Assembly (NCBI RefSeq): GCF_003628555.1
Contig: NZ_CP021731.1
Span: 310,001-374,000, forward strand
DNA: 64,000 nucleotides
From: Azoarcus sp. DN11
Lineage (GTDB): Bacteria > Pseudomonadota > Gammaproteobacteria > Burkholderiales > Rhodocyclaceae
Reading direction: 5' to 3'
This document shows positions 6,684 to 14,910 of the stretch, piece by piece. Numbering within the stretch: the first letter of the stretch is position 1; each line of letters starts with the position of its first letter. Both the position numbers and the translations under genes were made by a program. The notes beneath the pieces are model-generated. The model saw only the letters and a list, made by a program, of their open reading frames with translations. It searched no databases and had not been told where the DNA came from.

Positions 6684-9173
6684 TCAGAACGAGCCGAACT
6701 CCCGGATCACCCGGAAGAAAAGCAACTGGTTGCGCTCGCCCCTGATCTCGGCGATGCGGTACTGCAGTTCGGTATCGAGGCGGCCGATCCGATAGAGCAG
6801 GCGTTGGTCGAGATCCAGGGTTGCGCGGTCCTGCTCGCGCAGGGCGTCGGGGTTGCCGAAGCGCCGCGAGTCATCGCGGTTCGTATTGGCGCGGAAATCG
6901 AGCCGGTAGCGCAGGCCCCGGATACCCGCAAATCGACGGTGGCTGTAGCCCACGCCGCCGGAGAGACTCGTGTTGCCGGTGCGCGACGTGTCGTCACGGA
7001 ACACCGGGCGTCCGAACTGGTCGATGAGGACCACCGGTTGGTTGATCCTGTCGGACTGCTGACGCGACCACTGCCAGGTGAGGTTCGAGTCGAGTTCCGA
7101 GTTCGCGTCGACGCGCCAATTCCCGGTAAGCTGGACATTGAACAACTGGAAGGAGGATGTGGCGTCCCCCCTTGTACGGCTGTCCGAGAAGCTCGTACTG
7201 AGATAGCCGGTGAGCCGGTCTCCTGCATTGGCCTGCATGCTGAGGCTCGCCCCGTGGTTGAGCGTGGTCGTGCTCGCCGATCCCAGGCCGGTCGTGCGGG
7301 AATTCGTGACCGACTGAGTGACACTGCCGCTGAGCAATGACTGGTCACTGATCTGCCAGCTCCGTACCAGGCTATGCCCGAGCGACCCGTTTATCGAACG
7401 GGAGGTAATGCCTTTGGCCGCGGTCGAGTTCGTCGCCGATGCAGAGGTGAACCACGTGTAGTCGTAGCCGCCCAGGTGCCGCGGGTCGCCGCTATAGCTC
7501 ACGCCCAGCGCCTGGTTCGAATTCACCCGTCTGTCGCTGTCGACGTTGATGCCGGCAGTCCCGAAAAAGCTCAGGTTGCGGCTGGCCTGGTAGGTCAGGT
7601 TTGCCGCGCCGCCCAGGGTCCGGCTCTCGAAGGTCGTTCCGGCGATCGTGTTGTTCGTCTCGAAATAGCGAAGATTCGCCGAGCCGCGCCACTTGGAATC
7701 CATCGGGGTCCAGTTCGCATAACTGAAGACCTGGGTGCTTTGGGTCTTCGCAGTGGTGCTGTCTTCACTGCCAATGCCGAACTGCTGGCCGGTAATACTG
7801 GCGTTCGTGTTAAGGGAGAGTTCATCGCTGAAGCTGAACCCGTGTCCACCGCCGAGATAGTAACTTCTCGACGACTGACCGTCCGCGCGGCTCCTCGTGA
7901 AATCTCCGGAAAGGTTGACGGAGTGTTTTCCCAGTACGTTCGAGTAGTTGCCGAAGACGCGGTCCACGGTGTCCGAACCGAACGTTCCGGTGAGTTCACT
8001 GCGATCGTAGCCGGCTGCGGCTGTCCATTGCCCGATCTGTGGGCGGTAGTCCTGCCGCAGCGACAGGCGCCTTTGCTCGATGTTCGAGGTGGAGAACGAG
8101 CCGTTGCTGCGGCTGTCCGACAGGGCCAGCGAAGCCGTGAAGGGAAAACGACTCTGTGGAAACAGATTGAGCGTGCCGCTGCCGGTTACCGAGGTGCCGG
8201 CCAGGTTGCTCGACGCGGCGTCCCCTGAATCCTGGGAACGGATGGCGGTGAGTGCAAAATCGCCTGAAACGAGCGCGATATATGGTTTCCAGATGTAGGA
8301 GTTTGCACGGAGGCGTGCTTCGTAGATCTCGCTTGTCGTGCTGGTCGAGTTTTCCGAGGTGCTGCGCCGGAGGCCCGCCGAGAGTGTTCCTCCCCACCGC
8401 ACCGGCGCCATGCCCCAACGTTTCCGAGGTGTAGTGGCCTGATCCGCCGCCGCGGAACCCTTGTTTCGCGAGGGGACAGGGAGATCTGCCACAGCAGGTT
8501 CGGCGTCCAGTTCGTCGGCGGGCCGGAAATCCCCGTCTCCGACGACTTTGGCATCCGAACCACGGGGCGCCGCCGATTCTGCGGTTTCGGCTGCGGCTAG
8601 CACGGGCGCGGCCGGCGTCCGGGATGTTTCGGTGTCGCGCTTGGTCTTGCCCGATTTATCATCGGCAGGATCCTGTGCGTCCGATTTCACGCTCGTCGAA
8701 CGCCGGGCGGGAATGGGGGCCGCGTCCCCCCTCGACGGTTTATCGCCGGGTTTCGGTTGCTGGGGAGGGCGCGTGCCCTCGGGCGGACCGCCGCTCGAGG
8801 GTGGCACGACAGTCTGGGCCGCCGGTTGTGCGGCGGGCCCTTCGGGTAGCTGGTATGTCCACTCGAGAGCGAGGGGCGCGGGCTCCGTCGCCGGGCTGGC
8901 CATCTCCGCGGTGCCGGCCGTCGCCGGCGGGGCATCGGGGGCCGGCTGGCGCTCCTGTCGCAGGCTTTCGAGAATCGTTGCAAGTCGCAGACGAGGCTGC
9001 GCGGGGGGCTCTGCCGCTTGCGAAACGGATGCGGCGAAAGCCGGAACTGCGGTCAAGCCGAGAAGTACCCCCCCGCAGACAGGCGAAATGCGTCCGCGGC
9101 AGACCGATGACGCCGTGTCAAAGGTGCCGCGGTACGTGGACGCGATGTTCCGGGCGAGTATGAAGCGCAACAT
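6684..9173 (-). CDS. Large outer-membrane beta-barrel protein of the cytochrome locus
   Basis: The gene encodes 829 residues from the ATG at 9173, 11 nt after the PpiC-gene stop. The product has three parts: a long signal region; about 200 residues of Pro/Ala/Ser/Lys-rich, probably disordered sequence; and from about residue 250 to the end, alternating amphipathic strands rich in Ser, Thr, Asn, Tyr and Arg. It ends in phenylalanine (...REFGSF), the usual mark of BamA-dependent barrels. Size and location next to periplasmic triheme cytochromes suggest an MtrB/PioB-like sheath through which cytochromes cross the outer membrane. I do not see the N-terminal CXXC of many MtrB proteins, so this may be a different barrel family. 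Role inferred. Confidence 0.7.
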   Translation of the reverse strand: MLRFILARNIASTYRGTFDTASSVCRGRISPVCGGVLLGLTAVPAFAASVSQAAEPPAQPRLRLATILESLRQERQPAPDAPPATAGTAEMASPATEPAPLALEWTYQLPEGPAAQPAAQTVVPPSSGGPPEGTRPPQQPKPGDKPSRGDAAPIPARRSTSVKSDAQDPADDKSGKTKRDTETSRTPAAPVLAAAETAESAAPRGSDAKVVGDGDFRPADELDAEPAVADLPVPSRNKGSAAADQATTPRKRWGMAPVRWGGTLSAGLRRSTSENSTSTTSEIYEARLRANSYIWKPYIALVSGDFALTAIRSQDSGDAASSNLAGTSVTGSGTLNLFPQSRFPFTASLALSDSRSNGSFSTSNIEQRRLSLRQDYRPQIGQWTAAAGYDRSELTGTFGSDTVDRVFGNYSNVLGKHSVNLSGDFTRSRADGQSSRSYYLGGGHGFSFSDELSLNTNASITGQQFGIGSEDSTTAKTQSTQVFSYANWTPMDSKWRGSANLRYFETNNTIAGTTFESRTLGGAANLTYQASRNLSFFGTAGINVDSDRRVNSNQALGVSYSGDPRHLGGYDYTWFTSASATNSTAAKGITSRSINGSLGHSLVRSWQISDQSLLSGSVTQSVTNSRTTGLGSASTTTLNHGASLSMQANAGDRLTGYLSTSFSDSRTRGDATSSFQLFNVQLTGNWRVDANSELDSNLTWQWSRQQSDRINQPVVLIDQFGRPVFRDDTSRTGNTSLSGGVGYSHRRFAGIRGLRYRLDFRANTNRDDSRRFGNPDALREQDRATLDLDQRLLYRIGRLDTELQYRIAEIRGERNQLLFFRVIREFGSF

Positions 9174-9183
9174 TCCGCCGAGC

Positions 9184-10239
9184 CTATTTCGGGGCCGGAC
9201 TCTTCTTGGCAAGAGCGGGGTAACGCTGCGTGTTCATCTCGAGCTTGGCCTTCTTCCGTAGCTGGTCCTTCAGATTCCGCCAAGCTTCGTCGCCCAGGTC
9301 GCGCATCAGCAGATCGGTGGCCCGCGGTTTCACGGACTCAAAGTCGTGATGCTTGGGCGGCTGCAGCGCTTCGTAGCGGAACAATGCGACCCCTTGCAGC
9401 ACTCGGGTGGGGGGGGACAGATCGCCGGGCTTCATGCCGTCGATCTGCCCCTGGATGCCTTCGGGCAACATGCCCCGGTGCATGTAGCCGAGGTCTCCGC
9501 CGTTGGCCGCCGACTCGTGGTTCGAGCGTTCTCGAGCCAGCTGTGCGAAGTCGGCGCCGCTTTCGTTGAGTTTGAGCCGCAGCGCGCCGGCCTCGGTCTC
9601 CGCGGCATCCCATGCCGACGTGGGTGCCGAAGGATCGACACGAAGCAGAAGAAGCGAAATGCGCATCTTCTCGGGTTCGGTGAACTTCTCCGGGTGCTTC
9701 TTGTAGTACGCAAGCACCTTGTCCTGCGTCGGCTGCGGGACGTTCCGCGTCGTCGCTTCGAGGGTCGCAAGCATGTCGTCCTCTTCCAGGCGCTGACGCA
9801 AGGGGGGGAGAATCTGCGCACGCTCCTGCTGCCAACGCGCACTCGAGGCGTAGCGCTTTTCGTAGCCTGCGAGTTGCTCATCGACCGCTTTCGTGTTGGG
9901 CTTCATGTCCCGCCGCTTCATCTCCTCGACCAGGAGAATGCGGTCGATCATGCTGTTGGCGACATCCCGAACAACTTGTTCGAGTTCCCCTTCGGGAGGT
10001 GTGCCGTGATAGAACTTCTGGCGGATCGCCTCGCGGGTCGCCGTATCGAATTCGGCGGAACTGATCACCTTGCCGTTGACGACCGCGACGTAAGGCGGCA
10101 CCGCATGCGGGTCCGCGGGCTTTTGTGCCGCAACGGGCGTCGGGGATGCCCCCGCTTTGGGCGCATCCGCTGCATTGACGCCGAAGGCAATGAACATCGG
10201 GGCGAGAGCGCCGGTTACGGCGCGTGCGATCGTTTTCAT
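9184..10239 (-). CDS. PpiC-type (parvulin) periplasmic peptidyl-prolyl isomerase
   Basis: A SurA/PrsA-like foldase. After an N-terminal signal there is a SurA-like chaperone segment (VAVVNGKVISSAEFD, then NSMIDRILLVEEMKRR), followed by a parvulin domain at about residues 185-300 with the family signature (ADFAQLARERSNHESAANGGDLGYM) and a basic C-terminus. Length is about 351 residues from the ATG at 10239. An upstream in-frame TTG at 10266 would add MQPSRRDFL and create a perfect twin-arginine motif (SRRDFLMK); both starts are plausible. It sits between a tetraheme cytochrome gene and the outer-membrane barrel and probably folds the exported cytochromes or barrel. Prolyl isomerases of this type also accompany extracellular cytochrome genes in Geobacter. 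Confidence 0.85.
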   Translation of the reverse strand: MKTIARAVTGALAPMFIAFGVNAADAPKAGASPTPVAAQKPADPHAVPPYVAVVNGKVISSAEFDTATREAIRQKFYHGTPPEGELEQVVRDVANSMIDRILLVEEMKRRDMKPNTKAVDEQLAGYEKRYASSARWQQERAQILPPLRQRLEEDDMLATLEATTRNVPQPTQDKVLAYYKKHPEKFTEPEKMRISLLLLRVDPSAPTSAWDAAETEAGALRLKLNESGADFAQLARERSNHESAANGGDLGYMHRGMLPEGIQGQIDGMKPGDLSPPTRVLQGVALFRYEALQPPKHHDFESVKPRATDLLMRDLGDEAWRNLKDQLRKKAKLEMNTQRYPALAKKSPAPK

Positions 10240-10319
10240 CAGGAAATCTCGTCTGCTGGGCTGCAAGTGTCCACTTGGGCCGCAGGTGGCGCAAGCTGGT
10301 GATAATGCCCAATTGTGAC

Positions 10320-10357
10320 AAAAAAAGGGCCAGGCGACTTTGTCGCCCGACCCTTTT
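10320..10357 (-). terminator. Rho-independent terminator after the tetraheme cytochrome gene
   Basis: Read on the minus strand, GGG-CGGGCGAC and GTCGCCTGGCCC arms pair around an AAA loop. The 3' arm is followed by seven T residues, a strong intrinsic terminator. On the plus strand the hairpin ends in four T only. It lies about 65 nt past the stop at 10423. It would uncouple a highly expressed tetraheme cytochrome from the downstream PpiC-barrel operon. Confidence 0.8.
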
Positions 10358-10422
10358 CGCGACCGCGGCTGCGTCGTTCTTGCGGCAATGCGTGAAAAAC
10401 AGGCCCGCGGTCTATGCCCGAT

Positions 10423-11223
10423 TTACTTGACGTGGCAAGACAGGCAGATCTTGCTGCCGGACGTCGTCACGCGCATGAAGTTGACGTCGGAACCCGTAGC
10501 CGCCTTGTCGCTATGCGGGTCGTGGCAGGACGCGCATTCGACGGACGGGCCGGTTTGGGCGCCCGTGAAGGTCCGGGTGTAGAGGATCATGTCGGTCTTC
10601 TCGCGCGTGTTGTTGGCAACGCTGGTATCGACCCAGAAGACCTGCACGCCGTTGATGGTCTTGGTCACCGGCAGCTTGAAGTCCTTGTCGTTACACGTGC
10701 CGTTCACGGTCGTGCCCGTGCCGGTCAGGCCGCCGCCGCAATACTGGATGCCGATCGGGTGGTCGTTGGTCAGGTCCGGCTGCAGGTTTGCCACGCCGGT
10801 GATCTTGTTCGCGCCGGTGGTCCAGGTGTAATTGCGGTTGGAGCCGCCAACCACCAGGCCGCCGGAGCCCGGGGCGTTGACCAGGTTGTCCATCGCCTGG
10901 GTGCCGTCATGGCAGGACAGGCAGGCGGCAGACACCGAGCCGACGGTCAGCACGGCGCCGTCGATCGTGTTCGAGTTGGCCGTCGAGTAGGTTGTGTAGG
11001 TGGTGGGCGGCAGACCCTTGTTCCACAGGGGGGCATTAACGGCCGTGTTCGCGGCGTGCGGCGTATGGCAGAACACGCAGATCTGTTGCGTGGTGCTCTG
11101 CTTGTTCGGGCCCGGCCCGGTTGCCGTCAGGTTGTGCGGCGTGTTCGTGATGCCCGCCGACGCGGTGCCGGCGATCAATGCGATCGATGCGGCTGCGAGC
11201 GACCGGTGGAAGATTTTTTTCAT
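10423..11223 (-). CDS. Tetraheme c-type cytochrome (OmcE-like candidate)
   Basis: The gene encodes 266 residues from the ATG at 11223, preceded by GGGGGTTACC as a ribosome-binding region. A cleavable signal (ends GTASA) leads to a mature N-terminus NTPHNLTATG. Four CXXCH sites follow: CVFCHTPHAAN, CLSCHDG, CASCHDPHS and CLSCHVK (the last four residues but one are heme). Between hemes 2 and 3 there is a DHPIGIQY motif shared with the other two proteins of this type, and two non-heme cysteines that may form a disulfide. Low-charge Thr/Gly/Asn-rich loops dominate. Size, heme number and NHL/PpiC company resemble tetraheme nanowire cytochromes such as OmcE. The terminator behind it suggests separate, strong expression. 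Confidence 0.85.
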   Translation of the reverse strand: MKKIFHRSLAAASIALIAGTASAGITNTPHNLTATGPGPNKQSTTQQICVFCHTPHAANTAVNAPLWNKGLPPTTYTTYSTANSNTIDGAVLTVGSVSAACLSCHDGTQAMDNLVNAPGSGGLVVGGSNRNYTWTTGANKITGVANLQPDLTNDHPIGIQYCGGGLTGTGTTVNGTCNDKDFKLPVTKTINGVQVFWVDTSVANNTREKTDMILYTRTFTGAQTGPSVECASCHDPHSDKAATGSDVNFMRVTTSGSKICLSCHVK

Positions 11224-11416
11224 GGTAACCCCCGATGGATGATTGAACGGTTTGTCAGTCACGCAGGGGGGCTGCCCGTGCTGCCGCCGCCGCCAACGAC
11301 TGCCAAAACAAAGTTCGCTGTTGCAAGCGCTACAAGCATGTTTTGGTCCACTACTGCCAGGGGCGGTTGCGAAACGCTGCCGGATGCGTGGATCGCCTGT
11401 GTGGCGGGGGTTTTGA

Positions 11417-11449
11417 GCACGGCGCAGCAGGGTTTCTGCTGCGCCGTGC
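11417..11449. repeat. Perfect 14-bp inverted repeat between NHL and tetraheme genes
   Basis: Arms GCACGGCGCAGCAG and CTGCTGCGCCGTGC pair perfectly around a GGTTT loop. In the direction of transcription the hairpin follows the NHL lipoprotein stop by about 65 nt and precedes the tetraheme cytochrome start by about 190 nt. It has no U-tract on the minus strand. It may be a Rho-assisted terminator, an mRNA 3'-end stabiliser, or a protein-binding operator. The rest of 11224-11514 shows no gene. Confidence 0.6.
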
Positions 11450-11514
11450 AGGGAGGGCTTAGGGAAAACCCGGAAGTGACGCTGGGATATTCCTGATCTC
11501 GGGAATATCGATTA

Positions 11515-12681
11515 TCAGTGCTTGGAAGCGGCTGCCCGATGGACGAGGAAGCCCTGATCGGCCGGCAGACCGTATGGCCTGAAGACGTCGATCTTGGCGA
11601 ACCACTGGTCGACGAAGTAGACCCGACCGTCTTCATCGACGGCGATGCCCGAAGGCAGGATGTACTGGGCGGGGCCGCCCTGCTCGGAGCGGTTCCCGAC
11701 ATACATCAGCAGCTCGCCCTCGGGGTCGAAGATCTGGAAGTTGCCGAAGGCGGCATCGGCGACGTAGACGTTGCCGTCCTTGTCTGTTGCGATTTCCTTT
11801 GGTCGGGCGAAATTCCCGAGTTGACGACCGACCGAGCCGAAGCTGCCGTGGTAGCTGCCGTCCGCATTGAAGATCTGGACGCGGAAGTTTCCGCCGTCCA
11901 CGACATAGAGGCGCCCGTCCTTGCCGATGGCCATGTCGCGCGGAAGATTGAACTCTCCGGGGCCCGAGCCGCGTTTGCCGATGTCCATGACATGACGGCC
12001 GGTGGCAGTCTCGAAGACGCGGACGCGGTGGTGTTCGGATTTGACGCCGCCGATGTCGACGACGTAGATGCGCTGGCCCGAGGGGTCGACCGTGACGCTG
12101 GAGATACGGTCGAAGAGGTCGTTGCCGCCGATCTTGCGCAGGAACTTCCCGTCGCGGTTGTAGATCATGATCATCTTCAGGGTCGCGTCGGCCACGTACA
12201 GGCGCCCTGCGCGGTCGACGTCGATGCCGAGCGGCTTGACGAGCTGGCCGGGTTCGTCTTCGCCGATCACGAAGTACTTTGCTGCCGCGATGTCGAAGAC
12301 CTTGATGGTCCGGTCTGCCGAGTCGGAAACGAATATCCGGCCGCGATGGACGGCAACGGCATAGGGTTTGGTGAGGAAATAACCTGTGCGCTGGGTTCCG
12401 GTGACGAGGCGCCGGAACGCGTCGTCGCCGGTGTCGATTTCGATGTCCGCCGAACTGGTGATCGTACGTTCGTAGACGAATCGGGGGGTGTCGGGAGGGC
12501 CGGGGAAAACGAGGGGGCCGGTGTTCGCGTGAGTGCTTGGTCCGGTGTCACCCAGCTCGGCGCATCCCGTGACCAAGGCGACGCCGCCTGCGACGACGCA
12601 GGCGAGAAGAAGCGAAATCGCGCGGGAGGCGTGCGAGCCCGTTCGGGGGGCATGGTGGCGAGGGAACAGTTTCATTGGCAT
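11515..12681 (-). CDS. NHL-repeat beta-propeller lipoprotein (second)
   Basis: The 388-residue product has a lipoprotein signal peptide with lipobox V-T-G-C at about residue 40. It is followed by a proline-rich linker and about six NHL blades (TKPYAVAVHRGRIFVSD, VKPLGIDVDRAGRLYVAD, SSVTVDPSGQRIYVVD, NLPRDMAIGKDGRLYVVDGG, RPKEIATDKDGNVYVADA, LPSGIAVDEDGRVYFVD). The blades are closer to textbook NHL repeats than those of the two downstream NHL proteins. The gene lies between two tetraheme cytochrome genes, with 77 nt to the upstream one. Two in-frame ATGs (12681 and 12675) are both usable. A lipid-anchored propeller beside exported cytochromes suggests a secretion or assembly platform. That role is inferred. 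Confidence 0.85.
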   Translation of the reverse strand: MPMKLFPRHHAPRTGSHASRAISLLLACVVAGGVALVTGCAELGDTGPSTHANTGPLVFPGPPDTPRFVYERTITSSADIEIDTGDDAFRRLVTGTQRTGYFLTKPYAVAVHRGRIFVSDSADRTIKVFDIAAAKYFVIGEDEPGQLVKPLGIDVDRAGRLYVADATLKMIMIYNRDGKFLRKIGGNDLFDRISSVTVDPSGQRIYVVDIGGVKSEHHRVRVFETATGRHVMDIGKRGSGPGEFNLPRDMAIGKDGRLYVVDGGNFRVQIFNADGSYHGSFGSVGRQLGNFARPKEIATDKDGNVYVADAAFGNFQIFDPEGELLMYVGNRSEQGGPAQYILPSGIAVDEDGRVYFVDQWFAKIDVFRPYGLPADQGFLVHRAAASKH

Positions 12682-12758
12682 ATCGGGCTGGAAGGGTCGA
12701 AATGGAAATGCTGCGGATGGCTCTCTCTAGCAGCTTCTGTGCACGACGGCGTTGCCGG

Positions 12759-13520
12759 CTACTTGACGTGGCACGTCAGGCAGAGGTCACTCGGGTTGTC
12801 TTCGGCGCGGAGGAACAATGGGCGCACGGTATGTGGATCGTGGCAGCTCGCACACTCCACGAACGGGATTTCCATCTGGTCGGCCTGGTCGACGCGCACG
12901 AAAAGGGGGACATCCAGGCGGCCGCGCTGGGCCGAATCCGGATCCTTCGAGACCCACCAGACAGGGCGGTTGTCGACGACCCCGCGTCTGGCCGCGCGGA
13001 AACCGTCGTCGAACTTGAGCTGCTTGGCCGTGTTGATGAGTTTGCCGGCCCGTTGCAGTTCTTCACGGATTCTCTGGCGCTGCTCGGGAGTCAGGGCGCC
13101 GCGATACGGCACGGCGAAAGGGTGGTCGTAGGCCCCGCCGGTGATCCCGAAGGCCTGGGAGGAGTCGTGGCAGGAGAGGCAGGCGATCGACTGCGAGCCG
13201 ACGGCTTCGCTCCCTTCGTTGCCCATGCGTCCGATGTCGTCGAACATGGGAAAGATGCCGCCACCCGGCACTGCGCTCTGCCACCTCGGTTGCGCCGCGT
13301 CGGCCGGGTTGGCATTGGTCGGCGTGTGGCAGAAGACGCAGATCTGGCGGGGGTCGACGCTGCCCTTGCCGTCGGACGGCTGCGTGAGGTTGTGCTTGGT
13401 GTTGCGCATGTCGATCCGCTCCGCGGCCGCCTGATCGCCCCAGAAGAGTGAGCAGGCCACCAGCAGCGTGCCGATCGCTGCGATCAGGCGGGAAGGAGGT
13501 ACGGTGAGCACGCTACGCAA
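12759..13520 (-). CDS. Tetraheme c-type cytochrome (second)
   Basis: The product is about 253 residues. It starts near a signal peptide (hydrophobic LIAAIGTLLVACSLF) that ends before AERID. The mature protein begins with NTKHNLTQ and carries CVFCHTPTNAN, CLSCHDSS, CASCHDPHT and a C-terminal CLTCHVK. It keeps the YDHPFAVPY version of the DHP motif, so it is a clear paralogue of the tetraheme cytochrome at 10423-11223. It has a Lys/Arg-rich insert before heme 3 (EQRQRIREELQRAGK) absent from the other copy. No ATG fits: TTG at 13520 has GCGAG upstream, while TTG 13550 and GTG 13511 are alternatives. Hemes are expected to be bis-His, with a periplasmic or surface location. Confidence 0.8.
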   Translation of the reverse strand: MRSVLTVPPSRLIAAIGTLLVACSLFWGDQAAAERIDMRNTKHNLTQPSDGKGSVDPRQICVFCHTPTNANPADAAQPRWQSAVPGGGIFPMFDDIGRMGNEGSEAVGSQSIACLSCHDSSQAFGITGGAYDHPFAVPYRGALTPEQRQRIREELQRAGKLINTAKQLKFDDGFRAARRGVVDNRPVWWVSKDPDSAQRGRLDVPLFVRVDQADQMEIPFVECASCHDPHTVRPLFLRAEDNPSDLCLTCHVK

Positions 13521-13595
13521 TTGTCGCTCGCAATATCGCCGGATTTCCAAACCGTGGAACGCGTTCTCAAGTTCGGGAGCCGGTCCGCGCCGTGT

Positions 13596-13898
13596 TTATC
13601 GAGACTGCGAAACCATGTATTCGACGGCCGCCTTCACCTGGCTGTCGGAAAGACCTGGGTTGCCCCCCTTCGGTGGCATCCCACCCCTGCCCCGAAGCGC
13701 CGATTGCTGTAACGCGTCGAGCCCTGTGGGCAGGCGTGGCGCCCACGCTTCCCGGTTGCCGAGGATCGGGGCGCCGGCCACGCCCGTCGCATGACAGGCA
13801 CGGCAAATTTGAGTATAAACCGCCTTGCCGTCAGCCGCTGAAACATTGGTTGTCGCGACGAGGAGTACCAAGCCGGCCGTTGCAAGGATAGGTTTCAT
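13596..13898 (-). CDS. Monoheme class-I cytochrome c (c5-like)
   Basis: The 100-residue product has a signal peptide (MKPILATAGLVLLVATTNVSA) and one heme site (CRACH). A methionine sixth ligand sits in the GRGGMPPKGG loop typical of cytochrome c5/c-552-like proteins, and the protein ends in the standard C-terminal helix (DSQVKAAVEYMVSQ). A small soluble His/Met cytochrome of higher potential, it is likely a periplasmic shuttle between inner-membrane donors and the multiheme proteins. It is the first gene of the minus-strand series and is divergent from the diheme cytochrome gene at 14044. Confidence 0.85.
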   Translation of the reverse strand: MKPILATAGLVLLVATTNVSAADGKAVYTQICRACHATGVAGAPILGNREAWAPRLPTGLDALQQSALRGRGGMPPKGGNPGLSDSQVKAAVEYMVSQSR

Positions 13899-13993
13899 TC
13901 TGGTCCCGTCGATGAATCGCAATGCTGATCCGAGGCGTCGCGCGCGGTCGGATCGGTATCCAAGCAATGCACGTGCCACTATCCGGAGCAGGT

Positions 13994-14008
13994 CGGTTCG
14001 GTTCTTGC
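13994..14008 (+). promoter_or_regulatory. Possible sigma-54 (-24/-12) element before the diheme cytochrome
   Basis: In the 145-nt divergent spacer, CGGTTCGGTTCTTGC has GG and GC separated by exactly ten bases and a TTGCAT -12 box. The -24 half is weak (CGGT instead of TGGC). A start about 12 nt downstream would leave a leader of about 25 nt before GTG 14044. Confidence 0.3.
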
Positions 14009-14043
14009 ATCAAGGCTGAAGTTTTTCGACCCAGAGGTATCTT

Positions 14044-14910
14044 GTGAATCAGAACAAGCAATTCACGCAGCTCCTGCGCGCGTGTGTCCTGCGCGCGTGT
14101 GCAATGGGTGTCGGTGCGGCGCTGAGCTTCGGCGCGAGCGGCAGCACGATCAAGGCCGACGTGCTCTATCACGAATATTGTTCGGTGTGTCATGGGGACC
14201 GGGGCGACGGCCATTCGCGGGCGATGAAGAGCCTCAACCCGCCGCCTAGGGACCTGACGAAGGCCGGTCCGTCGCTGCCGCGTGACTACATCTTCCACGT
14301 CATCTCCGAAGGGAAGCCGGGTACGGCAATGGTGGGATTCAAGACCCGCCTGAATGATGAGCAGCGCGGGGCATTGGCCGATTATGTGCACACCGAAATC
14401 GTCAATCGCGGCGCGGCCATTTCGGCCGGCCTCGTGAAGGGCATTTCCGGGACTTCGGGGACGACCGGCGGATCGGACTCGCCGACGCCGGCTCCTGCGG
14501 GCAGCGCGGCGCCGGTGCCGCCGATCGCTGCGCCGCTTCCGCCGATCAAGCCGGTGGGGCCTGACGAGCGGGCCGACATGGGAGCGCCGTTCCCGTCCGG
14601 ACTGAAGGGCGATGCGGCCAAGGGGCGGGCGTTCTACGATAAGAATTGCGCGGAATGCCACGGAGCGAAGGGGGACGGCCAGGGGCGGCGTGCCTATTTC
14701 ATTCGCCCGGTGCCGCGGGATTTCCTGCAGGAGCGTTCGCGCCTGACGCTGAACCGCCCGGCGATCTACGCGGCGGTCTTCTTCGGGCGCAACGGGACCG
14801 AGATGCCGGCATGGAGCAAGGTTCTGAGCGAACAGGAAATCGCCAACGTCTCGGAATACGTGTTCCAGAATTTCATCCGTTCCGGTGAGAAGGCTGCCAA
14901 GGCGAAATGA
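14044..14910 (+). CDS. Diheme class-I cytochrome c
   Basis: The 288-residue product starts at GTG 14044, with AGAGG about 9 nt upstream. A signal region (AMGVGAALSFGASG) precedes two cytochrome c domains. Domain 1 has CSVCHGDRGDGHS with Met in KPGTAMVGF. Domain 2 has CAECHGAKGDGQG with Met in GTEMPAW. A Pro/Ser/Gly-rich hinge of about 45 residues joins them. The PPPRDLT and PVPRDFL phrases after each heme recur in the next protein, showing shared ancestry. The gene overlaps the next by 4 nt (ATGA). The pair presumably forms a periplasmic electron-transfer unit; the redox partner is not evident. Confidence 0.85.
   Translation: MNQNKQFTQLLRACVLRACAMGVGAALSFGASGSTIKADVLYHEYCSVCHGDRGDGHSRAMKSLNPPPRDLTKAGPSLPRDYIFHVISEGKPGTAMVGFKTRLNDEQRGALADYVHTEIVNRGAAISAGLVKGISGTSGTTGGSDSPTPAPAGSAAPVPPIAAPLPPIKPVGPDERADMGAPFPSGLKGDAAKGRAFYDKNCAECHGAKGDGQGRRAYFIRPVPRDFLQERSRLTLNRPAIYAAVFFGRNGTEMPAWSKVLSEQEIANVSEYVFQNFIRSGEKAAKAK

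Noticed and set aside
6684..9173. Identification of the barrel as MtrB
   Set aside because: There is no N-terminal CXXC, and the neighbouring cytochromes are triheme c7 proteins, not a decaheme MtrA. Only the general role is kept.
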